From Adiantum capillus-veneris (taxonomy: Eukaryota; Streptophyta; Polypodiopsida; Polypodiales; Pteridaceae), in NCBI GenBank assembly GCA_014529385.2, contig CM043942.1, forward strand, positions 30,842,969 to 30,906,968: DNA of 64,000 bases. The letters are read 5' to 3'. Both the position numbers and the translations under genes were made by a program. The notes beneath the pieces were generated by a model, which did no database searches, was not told where the DNA came from, and saw only the letters and a program-made list of their open reading frames with translations. Below are positions 32,984-43,287 of the stretch, in pieces (position 1 is the stretch's first letter; every line of letters begins with the position of its first letter).

Positions 32984-33996
32984 ACAGGTGGAGTAGTGCG
33001 GCGGTCCTAGATTGCGGACCTTGCACAGTGAGAGATAGCCGCCGCAGGAGCTTGGAGCTTGAGAGAGAGCTTAGCCATAGCCAACCTCGGAGCTCAAGGG
33101 AGAGAGCTCATAGCTGGAGCTGAGAGAAGGAGGAGAGAAGATTGAGAGGAGAGAGAGACAGATCGAGGTACAACAGGAGCTGGAAGCTCGACTTTGAAAG
33201 CAGAAATTTGGAGCTTGAAGGCTTGCAAGAGGAAATTGGCTAGAAGAGCATGAAAAGAATCAAGTGCTTGGAGTCTTTGGGAGTTTTGGAAGCCCTGTAG
33301 AATTGGGTGCAACAAGAGAAGAGGAAAAATAAGGAAAGTCAAACAAGGGAGAGCATCAGAGAGTCGAAGGCAAGCTTAGACAATAGCGAGCCCATTTGGG
33401 GGGATTTGTAGAGCAGTAGAAGCAATGCTGGCTGCAAACGAGCAGAGTCCAGGATCTCATCAACAAGTAAAGCTCAAGAAACCGAGCAGAGAATCGAGGA
33501 AGGATTTCTGAGAGCTTGCAAGACAGCAAATCGGGCAGATCAAAAGCTAATCGAGCTTGGCTGACCATGATCAGAGACTTTGTGGGGGTGATTAATGAAG
33601 TAGTGTTTTCTGAGGGTCAAATCGGACAGTGTTGTGAGGTTAAGGGAATGCAAATAGAGCTTTTGAGAGCTTGAAGTCAAGCAAGAAAATCGATGTGTGT
33701 GCAAGCACTATCGAAATCTTCAGAACGGCAGCATCGAGCAAGAGCTTGCCAAGGGGCAAATCGAGCAGACGGTAGACCACACACTCACACCCTCCTCCCA
33801 CCTCGTCACTCTCTACCCCACACACACACACACACATTGTTGGAAGGCAACCAAATTGGCTGAGCAAGGAAAGCTCTGCACATCTAAATTCCAACTGTCT
33901 CTTTCAAGCTTAAGCAAGTTGTAGCAGCGAATTGCGAGCAGGAGTGAAAGGGGCCGACCAGGAGCAGTCGACAACAATTTTTTTTTGCGTGGTGAC

Positions 33997-34080
<84 letters not shown>

Positions 34081-35864
34081 GTGTGTGTAAGTAGCAAACC
34101 GAGTCGATTGAAATTGCCGAGCAGCAAATCGAGCCTCCTGTGGCCATAGCAGTGGGAATTCGGGCAGAACCGGGCAACAATAGCTTGCAGTGCTGCTAAA
34201 AACGAGCTTGTGTGGTGGTGTTGCTCACGCGCACACACACACACACACTCAATTGCAGAAGGGCGACCAGTTGCAGTGATTGGAAATTGCAAGGCATAGC
34301 CATGGGAAGAAGCCGACAACACACAACACACCCCTCCCCTCTCGTCAGAACTGCAGCTTTGATAGTAAATTGATTTTTTTAAAGACTACACAATTTTGAT
34401 TGTGTGCAAGGGTCTGTTCTTGCCAAAGACCCTCGACCCTCAAACCCCGACTCCCCGAGCTTGGAGATAGAGAGATAGGGACACATTCTCTCATTGCCGG
34501 AAAAGCTTGTGAGATAGAGAGTGAGCGAGCGAGAAAGAGAGAAAGAGAGTGAGAGAGAGAGCTTGACACCGTACTTGCGAGCGAGCACAAGCAACCGAGT
34601 TCGACAAGTTGAGAGCAATCTTCACAGATTGAGTGAGATCTGCGATCGATACCGATCCGACTCGGCATTGACCGCTAGATATCGGCTTCGAGCATTGGCG
34701 TTTTACGGCTATTCGGCTAGCCACTTCTGCCCGGCGACGGAAGGCAACATCGACATCGACACCGCTCATGCGCACCGGCTCGACACTCCTCATTGCGGCG
34801 GATTTTCGACACCTGACCCAGACACCGGGCGCTTCCCCACACGAGCGCGTTCCCGCAATCGACAACCGTGCTTGAGACATGCGCGGGTGAGGTACCTCTA
34901 TCATAGAGGAGTGACACCCGGCATCGGCACCGAGCGCACCGATCGCCCTGTACGACACAGTTTATGGATACGACACCTTTGGCGGCTATTCAACTAGTAT
35001 ATTTCTGCCCGGCGGTAGAAATCGGCACATAGCGACACCGACACGCAGGTTACAGGCTACGGGGGGGTTTTTCAGCCCATTCACTCACAGATTCTCCAGG
35101 TTACCAGACACAGCGCTTTTCACAGGCGATTTGGCAGTCATTTTGACAGTAGATTCTCTACGGACACATGCGTTGACATATGCATTTTGTTGTGAGCACA
35201 CTTAGTGCTACTGAGCTCTTTTGAGAGCAGATATCCCCGTAGGAATCACTTTCACTGCATGCAGCAGTTCTTGGCGCCTGTTTGAGCGCGGATTTACTCA
35301 TGTATGTTGAGTTGCGGACACTGCCCACTGTACTACTTGTGGAGCCATTTTTGGCTATTTTGGCAGTTTTTCCCGGCCATTTCTGAGACTCGGACCGGAA
35401 GAGCCCTTTCTAAGACTGTGGCTAGTCCTTTTGTGTCTGCCTTAGCCTTTGGAGGGTCGATAGTGTGAGGTTTTCTTTGAGCTGGGGTGTGCTCGAATGT
35501 TGAGACACTTTCGGTGATACAAGTAAGTAGCTCGAGTTCCCCTTTACGGTACCCTCGCCATATGATATGTATCTGGACGGTTATTTATGCTTTTGACGCC
35601 AAGTTGGCACTCACATAGCAGTTGTTTTGTAGAGCAGATGCCCAGTTAGTGCAGTTGGCACATTTATATGCATTTTGAGTGGAGTTTTGACTCCTCATAC
35701 AAAGGAGACTCTGCTGGATTTACTTCCCGTGAGTTGTGACTTCCATTGTTGGCACTTTTGAGTCTATTTCGGTTGAGATTTTACTCCCGCTACAAAGGTT
35801 ACTCTACCCAAATTTCTACAGCTTCTCGCCATATTTTGGCACCTCTCAAACCCTCTTATCAACG
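32984..35864 (+). other. Element E unusually long leader
   Basis: 2.9 kb between the primer site and the gag ATG, with no supported gene. It holds several CA repeats (about 33816-33836, 33999-34078, 34229-34248) and a GA-rich stretch (about 34500-34560). A GC- and CpG-rich region follows (34630-35060), within which about 60 bases (34710-34767) recur imperfectly at 34976-35043 (GGCTATTC...TTTCTGCCCGGCG). Open frames here are compositional. Confidence 0.7.
33999..34078 (+). repeat. (CA)n microsatellite, about 40 units
   Basis: Uninterrupted CA dinucleotides in the element E leader. Confidence 0.95.
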
Positions 35865-36541
35865 ATGGCTTATTCTTCAGAAAAGGAGGAGTATTTCATT
35901 CGGAAGTTCGATGGCAGCAACTTCACCATGTGGAAAGAGCGCATGAAAGATGTTTTGATAAACAAAGGCCTCTCAGAATCGTTGAAAGAGCGCGCAGAGG
36001 ATGATGATTATACACAAGCTCAATGGGAGCGTTTGGATGCAAAAGCCATGGCTACGATACTTCTACATCTAGCCGAGTCAGTCTTCTTCACTATCATCGG
36101 GAAGAAAACAACCAAGGAACTTTGGGATAGCTTATGTTCAGTATGGGAGAGCAAAAGTGCATCCACAAAGTTTTTCTCATGAAAAAGCTTATGAAGCTCA
36201 ACATGAAAGAAGGTAGCACAGTTTCCAGTCATTTAAAAAAGTTCAACTCCTTGTTCAGTCAGCTGACATCTCAGGGCTTTAAGGAGTTTGACGATGAACT
36301 CAAATCTATCTTCTTGTTATGCTCTCTACCCAGTTCATGGGATATCTTTTGCACATCCATTAGCAATTCAGCTCCGAATGGCAAGTTAGAGTTCAATGCT
36401 GTCACAGATGCGTTGCTCACTGAAGAGATTCATCGTAAATCTCTCAATAATGCTAGTCATGGAGATGCATATATGGCTGGCAGTTCAACAAAGGCAAGAG
36501 GCCGTGACAGGAACAAATACAAAAGCAAAAGTAGAGAGTGA
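35865..36541 (+). pseudogene. Element E gag
   Basis: Starts ATG at 35865 with FIRKFDGSNFTMWKERM, the N-terminal signature of Copia gag (UBN2-like), then LWDSLCSVWESKSAST. A one-base frameshift near 36168 moves the reading to a second frame (LMKLNMKEGSTVSSHLKKFN, ELKSIFLLCSLPSSWD) that stops at TGA 36539-36541. Gag forms the particle. Earlier in-frame codons from 35736 lack family similarity, so the ATG at 35865 is chosen. Confidence 0.85.
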
Positions 36542-37294
36542 AATCCTCGTAGTCCTAACAGACACAGGAACCAAAGTAGAGACCGCAATGCCAAAAATGT
36601 CGAGTGTTACTATTGCCACAAGAAGGGTCATTACAAAAAGGATTGTCGCAGTTTCCTAAGAGATCAGAAAAACATACAAAAGGATAATTCTAACAAAAGC
36701 AAAAGTACAGTAAAAATTGAGGAGCTCAATATTGTTGAGTCTCCCACACTTACCACTGCAGTAGAGGATGCTCCTCCTCCAGTGATGCTCATTATGTCCA
36801 CAGAAATTCATCCCGAGGTGACAGCAGATGCCTCAGATGTTCTCATTTTCACTTCAGATCTCACTCCAGATGCTTTGGTGGCACAGGATGAGGGTTATGC
36901 ACAGAATTGGATCCTTGATTCTGGTGCAAGTTTTCATGTCACACCGCATAGAGAGTGGTTTTCCTCTTATGCATCCATGCATGGAATAGTCAAGCTTGGT
37001 GATTCCTATGAGCTTGACATTATTGGCATTGGTGATGTGAAACTTCAGATGCATAATGGCACTACTTTTGTGCTGCAGAATGTCAGACATGTGCCCAAGC
37101 TTACGAAAAGCTTACTTTCTATAGGGCAATTGGATGATCTTGGCTACACTACAGTTTTTGGTAATCGTTCTTGGATGAGCCGCAAGAACAACCTTATCAT
37201 GATGAAAGGCAATAAAAATGGATCCCTATACTCTTTGTTTGTTTCGAGTGTCGACGAACACTCTATCGATGTTGCCGAGCTGCCATCTCCTTAG
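36542..37294 (+). pseudogene. Element E zinc knuckle and protease
   Basis: Same frame as the gag end. It encodes a CCHC knuckle at 36605-36646 (CYYCHKKGHYKKDC), then the protease with an intact active site (NWILDSGASFHVTPH, about 36904-36950) and LGDSYELDIIGIGDVKL. A TAG at 37292-37294 ends it before integrase. Confidence 0.85.
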
Positions 37295-38062
37295 TTGTGG
37301 CATAGCCGGCTAGGGCATATCAGCCAAAAGGGAATGAAAACACTTTAGCGTTTTGGCTACTTACCTGTGTGAGATTACACGGACTTTCCATTGTGTGAGC
37401 ATTGTCTATATGACAAACGGACTAGATTGACATCTTCGCCATTGAATAAGAAACTAGGCGAACCTCTAGACTTGGTGCACAGTGATTTGTGTGGTCCAAT
37501 GCCACATAAAACTCTAGGGGGGGCAAACTACTTTCTCACGTTCATAGATGATTCCACCAGAAAGGTGTGGGTGTATCTCCTTAAGCGTAAGGAAGAAGTC
37601 TTTTCGACATTCCAAAAATTCCTCGCCATGGTTGAGAACCAATCAAAAACAAAGCTCAAAGCTTTTCGCACGGACAATGGTGGAGAATACGTCTCCATAG
37701 AGTTCAAGGATTTTTGCAATAGAAGAGGCATTCGGCGCCAGTTTACTGCTCCATACACACCTGCACAAAATGGGATAGCTAAAATAATGAATCGTACGAT
37801 TCAAGAGCGAGTTGTCTCTATGATGTCTATGGCGGAGCTTACTCCAGAGTTTTGGGGGGAAGCTATTTTGACAGCAGTGCACATCATCAACAGGTCACCT
37901 AGTTCTCCTTTGAATTTCAAAATTCCAGAGGAATTATGGACTGGCGAAAGGCCAAGCTATGAGAATTTACGTGTATTTGGATGTGAGGCATATGCACATG
38001 TGCCCAAAGAACTTCGTCGGAAGTTAGATCCCAGATCACACAAATGCATCTTTATCGGCTAA
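37295..38062 (+). pseudogene. Element E integrase
   Basis: Same frame again. The zinc domain (LWHSRLGHIS ... CEHC) is crossed by two stops (about 37348 and 37370). The core has the first Asp (LVHSDLCGPM) and second Asp (FRTDNGGEYVS). The catalytic Glu, normally in the NGxAE motif, is Lys (NGIAKIMNRT), a single G-to-A change. The C-terminal part GCEAYAHVPKELRRKLD is well kept. A frameshift follows at 38060. Confidence 0.85.
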
Positions 38063-38066
38063 AGAG

Positions 38067-38819
38067 ATGGGATATCATCTCTGGCACCCAGAATCAATTC
38101 GTAGCTCACATGTGATTTTCAATGAATCAAAAATGCACAAGAATCCCATCAAAGATGTTGAGTACAGACGTGTTCGTTTTGAGGATGTAGCCTCCGAACC
38201 AACTCAGTTCAGTAGTGTTGCACCTACTCCTCAAGTGCAAGATACTACTATTGCTCCGGAGAGAGCAGAGTCCAGCAGTCAGGCACTGAGACACTCTGAG
38301 AGAGTATCACGTGCGCCCGAGCGGTTTGAGCCGGGTATACACCACATTTTGGTCACTGACAGTGGAGAGCCAACCTGCTACAAAGAAACTATACAAATGG
38401 AGGATAGCGTTAAGTGGGAGCAGTCTATGCAATCAGAATACAATTCGATTGTGGCTAATGAGACATGGGATTTGGTTGAATTACCAAAAGGCAAAAATGC
38501 TTTACCTTGCAAGTGGGTATATAAGAAGAAGTATACAACGGAAGATCCCGAGCTTAGATACAAGGCTCGTCTAGTTGCCAAGGGTTTCAAGCAGCAAAAA
38601 GGTGTGGATTTTGATGAGATTTTCTCTCCAGTAGTCAAGATGACTACACTTCGCACCGTGCTTGGCTTGGTCGCTATCCAAGACATGGAACTTGTCCAAA
38701 TGGATGTGAACACAACATTTTTTCATTGGGATCTAGATGAAGATGTCTTCATGAAACAACCAGAGGGATTCGTATGTGAAACCCAAAAACCAACGAGGAC
38801 AGAATTGGTTTGTACTTAA
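38067..38819 (+). pseudogene. Element E reverse transcriptase, first part
   Basis: A shifted frame. It carries a linker and then the Copia reverse transcriptase start (NETWDLVELPKGKNALPCKW, KARLVAKGFKQQKGVDFDE, FSPVVKMTTLRTVLGLVA) and the first catalytic motif (QMDVNTTFFHWDL, Asp intact). The frame slips again near 38790. Confidence 0.88.
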
Positions 38820-39927
38820 AAAGGCCCTCTATGGCCTCAAGCAAGGTTCAAGGCAATGGTATCAAAAATTCGACAAATTCATGCAGTCTCAGGGTTACAT
38901 AAGAAGTCAAGAGGATCACTGCTTATACACAAAAGGATTGAACGATGGTTCTTTAATCATCTTGATCTTGTATGTAGATGATATGCTTATTGCAGGCAAA
39001 TCAATTGATAAGATCAATTAGTTGAAAAAGATGCTAAGCACTCAGTTTTCCATGAAAGATTTGGGAGATGCCAATCATTTTCTTGGTATTCACATCAAGA
39101 GACACAGGCAACGTGGAATTCTTGAATTATCTCAAGAAAAGTACATTCACAGAGTCTTGCAACGTTTCAATATGCAGGGGGGGAAGCAATTGAGTACCCC
39201 AATGCAAGCATACTCCAAACTTAGCAAGGAAGACTCTCCCAAGACAGTGGCTGAGAAAGAGGAAATGGCGAAAGTACCATATTCTTCAGCAGTTGGCAGT
39301 TTGATGTACGCTATGGTAGCCACAAGACTAGACATTGCACATGCAGTGGGAGTGGTTAGTAGGTACATGGCAAACCCTGGCAAGAAGCATTGGGAAGCAC
39401 TGAAGAAAATCCTCAGATATTTGAAAGGTACAGCTAGCAAGTGTTTACACTTCGAAAACAATGATGCATTTATTGTAGGTTACACGGATGAGGATTATGC
39501 GGGTTGCGTGGATCGTAGAAGATCCACATCTGGCTATGTGTTCATGTTTGCTGGAGCAGCTATCTCTTGGAGATCGTGTCTCCAAGATTGCACGTCTTCA
39601 TCTACCACTGAGGCAGAATACGTTGCTGCGTCTGACGCCAGCAAGGAAGCCATATGGTTGGCTCGTCTAGTAGGAGATTTGGGCATTCACGAGGCTCCAG
39701 TACTACATTGTGATAGTCAGAGTGCTATTGCTTTGGCAAAGAATCCAGTGTTTCACTCAAAGTCAAAACACATAGAGGTCAGATACCATGTCATACGAGA
39801 TGCATTGGCTGGCAAGCGTATCGAGCTTGTCAAGGTTCACACTGACGACAACCCCGCAGATGCTCTCACAAAGAGCCTAGCCTCGGAGCGATTTACACAT
39901 TGTATAGAACTTATGGGTGTAGGATGA
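38776..39927 (+). pseudogene. Element E reverse transcriptase second part and RNase H
   Basis: One frame with a single in-frame TAG at 39019-39021. It holds KALYGLKQGSRQWY, the intact catalytic YVDDMLIAG, DLGDANHFLGIHIKR, then RNase H (VGYTDEDYAG, SSTTEAEYVAASDASKEA, LHCDSQSAIALAKNPVFH, IEVRYHVIRD) and the usual end VHTDDNPADALTKSL. All catalytic residues are kept, so this is the best-preserved part of E. Confidence 0.9.
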
Positions 39928-40000
39928 AGCCTCGGCAATGCTTCATCAATTTTGTATAGACTAACTATACTAATGCCACTATTGGCCACCATGACCTTCA

Positions 40001-40010
40001 AGTGGGAGGT
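40001..40010 (+). promoter_or_regulatory. Element E polypurine tract
   Basis: The purine-rich AAGTGGGAGG precedes the 3' LTR with one base between. It is short and interrupted by one T. Confidence 0.6.
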
Positions 40011-40208
40011 TGTTGGGGTGTAGGCCAGGTGGCCGTGGGAAACCACCCTTGTACACTTGATTTCACCTAATCAATATAGGGAGAAAAAGAGAGAGAGTTG
40101 ACTCTTCTCCTTCTTCTCCACTAACCCAACGCAGGCTGTCTGTGCATCACTCCCTTCCCCATTCTCTCCTTCCCCTCTCTTGCACACACTCTGTACACGC
40201 GCACAACA
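40011..40208 (+). repeat. 3' LTR of element E
   Basis: 198 bases, four differences from the 5' LTR. The target duplication atatg follows. Confidence 0.97.
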
Positions 40209-40853
40209 ATATGTGGCTAAGCCGGTCTTGTTTCTTTCCTTGGTTCAGCAAGATCAATTCTCTTTGCATTCCTAGTCCATCGTAAGATCTTCCCGGTTCT
40301 TTAAGCTCTCGCATTGGTTGTTCAACCACAATACGTTGATCTTGAATGGTATACTTTTTGTAGTGAGAGGGTGCATCAAAACTTTTCCAAGTTAGAGTCC
40401 CCTTCACTTTCCATTTTTGTTGTTCGAACCTCTTTTAGTGTTTGTTTTAACTTTTGGTACTCATTTTTTTGTTTAGTTTTGGACATCCTGGTTGATGTTT
40501 GGTTGTGTCCTTTGGTTTCTTTTTGCTCTGCTTCCTTGAATTTGGTCCAAAACTTGTTCATTTAAAAAATATTATAGTAATTTTGTCTCAAACACAGTCA
40601 TCTGCTCCCACGAGCATGAGATATTGCTTTTGGTCATCAATTTTGGCATTGGTTTCTTGAATTTGTTTTGTTTTGTTTTTTTGTTCGTCTCAGTTGATAT
40701 CTCTTTTGTCTTTGCATCTTTTGGTTAGGAAACTCATAGAAGATCTGTTCCTTTGATTTTGGTGCATTTTCCTTTTCTCAGCCACTCAAAAACTCATCTT
40801 CATCATCGTTCCCAAAATCGTCACTCCTCGTCATCATCATGTAGATCTCAAAC
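40209..40853 (-). mobile_element. Element D, right segment
   Basis: Resumes the minus-strand D reading right of E: KSFDAPSHYKKYTIQDQRIV and LILLNQGKKQDRLSHI join directly to LIEEEEQLL on the other side of E. Further right the frame is Lys/Gln-rich and stop-filled. No gag core or LTR of D is visible beyond this. Confidence 0.65.
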
Positions 40854-41345
40854 CATTCAAGAAAGTAGTAACAATACCTAACTGATGTATATCCCAACCA
40901 AAATGAGATGCCAATGCACATAGAAAATGCATAGTAGTCAAGTCTCTTCATAATCTATGCCTTTTTGTTGTGCATAACCCTTTGCAACAAAGCCTTACAG
41001 CGATTAATCTCACCATCCGGCTTGCGTTTAAACTTTGTAAACCCACTTTGTACCAATGGCCTTTTGCCCAGGAGAAAATCACATAAAGTCCATGTGTCAT
41101 TTTCTATAAGTGCATCATATTCAGATTTCATAGCAACCATCCAATTTTTTGAATTATGTGCTTCATCAAAAGATAGAGGTTCCTCAACATCACATAAACT
41201 AGACACATCCAAATCATAACAATTTGATGCATAAGATGCATGACAAGAACCTGAATGAGTACGCCTCGACAAAGGTGCATCCAATTTACTATCACGCAAA
41301 GTATGCACCAACCATTTAGCCATACCTCTAGCTTGCTCATTCTCA
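40854..41345 (-). mobile_element. Copia fragment G1
   Basis: Minus-strand piece of a Copia reverse transcriptase start (NSKNWMVAMKSEYDALIEN, DTWTLCDF, GEINRCKALLQRVM) plus upstream linker. It is closely similar to G2 at 52096-52310 and 42550-42848. Both ends break from that similarity abruptly (about 40854 and 41345), so it is a truncated fragment of the same family, not part of G2. Confidence 0.75.
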
Positions 41346-41731
41346 GTATAGGGTAGGGCGGTCTTCATAGTAGCTACGGTTGAGTGTGTATGGCTCATAC
41401 GCCTTATGGATGATTTGGGTGCTGGATAGGACACTGCCAACACTATCTACACTAATAGTCACTGCGCATTGGCAATTGCCAGGAACCCAGTTTTCCATGC
41501 TTGCACAAAGCACATTGAGGTGCATTACCACTATGTCAGTGAGAGGCTTATGTGCCAACACAGGAAAACCTTGCAGATCTTTTCACAAAGGCATTGTCTC
41601 ATGAGAACTTCAAAGCTTTTAACAAAGCTTTGGGCTTACTCCCCTTTGTGGAATTATCATGTCCTCAGGGCATGACACTTCCCTTTACTCTATGTGCCAG
41701 CTCTTGTTCACCGCATCACTCCAGGGGGATT
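41346..41731 (+). pseudogene. Copia fragment H: RNase H C-terminus
   Basis: Plus-strand remnant of Copia RNase H: ALAIARNPVFHACTKHIEVH, YHYVSERLMCQHR, then after a frameshift ENLADLFTKALSHENFKAFN. It ends just before a purine tract (AGGGGGAT) and an LTR. The 5' rest of this element is missing. Confidence 0.8.
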
Positions 41732-41959
41732 TGTTACCATATACATGTGGTAGTGATGTGTGTGAACACACTTAGGACCGCCATGGCATTTTTCCCTCTT
41801 TAGGAGGTTTTCCCCCCCCGTGCATTGGATATATGCCCATCATTCTAGGGAAATCTATCTTTCCATTGCACACTAAGTAATACACTCTCTGTTGTGTGCC
41901 TTGAGCTTCCTTCATCTTCTCCAAGTTGTGTGTGTTTTCTTGAAACCCTAATTCCAACA
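41732..41959 (+). repeat. Probable LTR of Copia fragment H
   Basis: 228 bases with inverted ends TGTTAC...CCAACA, preceded by a polypurine-like AGGGGGAT and ending GAAACCCTAATTCCAACA. Defined by its ends and position only, since no second copy is in the window. Confidence 0.55.
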
Positions 41960-42848
41960 AATGCTTAGGCCCTAGGCTATGCATGAATCTGCTGACCTAT
42001 GAGACTACAAACTGAATATCGGCCTCGTGTTGCATACATAAATAAGGTAGCCTACTATAGTTTGGTAAAGAGTGACATGGACAGGATCACCAGCATCACG
42101 AAGACTCAATTTCAAACTTGTTTCCTTGGGAGTGGCAATAGGTTTGCAATTTTCAAGTTCAAACTTACATAGCAATGTCTCTATGTAACTTGTTTAACAC
42201 AAGGCAATACCATCATCATACTACTTAAATTGTATACCCAAGTAATGATGCAACATCCCCACATCTTCATCTTGAAAGAAACATTCAAATCATCCTTAAA
42301 TTCAACAATATATCTCTCGTTTGGTCTAGTGACCATCAAATTATCCACATAGAGAACCAAAATGAGGAGTACATCACTCTCACGCTTTACATACAAAGTG
42401 CTTTCTGTTGGATTGTTACGAAAGCCTCGTCTGACCAAATGAGTGTCAGCCTTCTCATACCAAGCACGAGGAGATTGCTTCAACCCATGCACACTTTATC
42501 TTCCTGCCCTTTAGCGACAAAACTATGAGGTTGCATTACATAAACTTCCTCAAATATATCACCATTCAAGAAAGTAGTAACAATATCTAACTGATGTACA
42601 TCCCAACCAAAATGAGCTGCCAATGCACATAGAAAATGCACAATATCATTCAAAAAGTGGGAGCAAAAGTCTCTTCATAATCTATGCCTATTTGTTGTGC
42701 ATAACTCTTTGCAACAAGTCGAGCCTTATAGTGATCAATCTCACCATCTATCTTGCATTTCAACTTTGTAAACCCACTTCATACCAATGGCCTTTTTACC
42801 AGGAGGCAAATCACATAAAGTCCATGTGTCATTTTCTACAAGTGCATC
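41960..42848 (-). mobile_element. Copia element G2, reverse-transcriptase segment
   Basis: Minus-strand segment of G2 left of the F insertion. The rest of G2 is 52095-54090. It is cut on the left at the fragment H LTR. Confidence 0.8.
41960..42848 (-). pseudogene. G2 reverse transcriptase (decayed)
   Basis: Minus-strand reading from 42848: [14 protein letters not shown]-like start, LDIVTTFLNGDIFEEVYVMQ (first Asp kept), then GLKQSPRAWYEKADTHLVRR with the preceding Leu-Lys-rich residues lost. The catalytic motif is YVDNLMVT (Asp to Asn). It then continues TLLCKFELENCKPIATP and ends in the VSRFMHS region. Several frameshifts and stops. Confidence 0.75.
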
Positions 42849-43213
42849 ACCTGATGCTTCAGTCATAGTTTATTTACTTTTTATTTGTAACCAAGGTTTA
42901 GACCTTTGAACTCTAAGGGTGTTTTTACACCTATGATGGTTAGTTTAAGTGGGATTTCTTTTAGTCGTGCAAGTTACTTCTTGGTGTATGATGGCAGTTA
43001 GGAGTCGTTAGTCGTTCTCTACTTAAAGGAGTCAAACTGTTTTCACTAGGGGGTTGTAGCGTGTGTTTACATGATGCAAAGTATGCAGTAATACAATACA
43101 ATTCATTTGTGTCCCTGATGTTCTGCAGTTTTCTGTTGTGCAGTAAAGCTATGTTTTATGTAGTTTGCTGTGTATTTTACTCTGCATTATTGCTAGGGAA
43201 GTAAGCCCTAACA
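42849..43213 (+). repeat. 5' LTR of element F, 5'-truncated
   Basis: 365 bases, starting ACCTGATGCTTCAGTC and ending CCCTAACA. Compared with the 3' LTR it lacks the first six bases (TGTTAG), and no target duplication is present at this side. Confidence 0.88.
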
Positions 43214-43217
43214 CTTT

Positions 43218-43229
43218 TGGCGATCCTGC
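43218..43229 (+). promoter_or_regulatory. Candidate primer-binding site of element F
   Basis: TGGCGATCCTGC starts four bases after the LTR, where the primer site is expected. I cannot assign the tRNA. Confidence 0.45.
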
Positions 43230-43287
43230 ATTTGGTTTGAATTCAGCCTGAGCCGTATGGCAGTCAAGAATATAGTGCGGAAGTGAT

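Larger units (their letters stand above)
32772..40208 (+). mobile_element. Element E: complete Ty1/Copia retrotransposon
   Basis: 7.4-kb element with 198-bp LTRs (32772-32969 and 40011-40208), an initiator-Met primer site, a 2.9-kb leader, and gag-protease-integrase-reverse transcriptase-RNase H in Copia order. A perfect target duplication atatg lies at 32767-32771 and 40209-40213, and removing E restores the element D reading frame. The LTRs differ at 4 of 198 bases (2%). The polyprotein carries at least four in-frame stops and three frameshifts. Confidence 0.95.

Noticed and set aside
33813-34331. 172-codon minus-strand frame with Cys-Val repeats
   Set aside because: Translation of the (CA)n/(GT)n microsatellites.
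34521-34997. 158-codon open frame in the GC-rich part of the element E leader
   Set aside because: It lies in an untranslated leader, and its composition reflects CpG-rich repeats. Opposite-strand frames of similar length exist.
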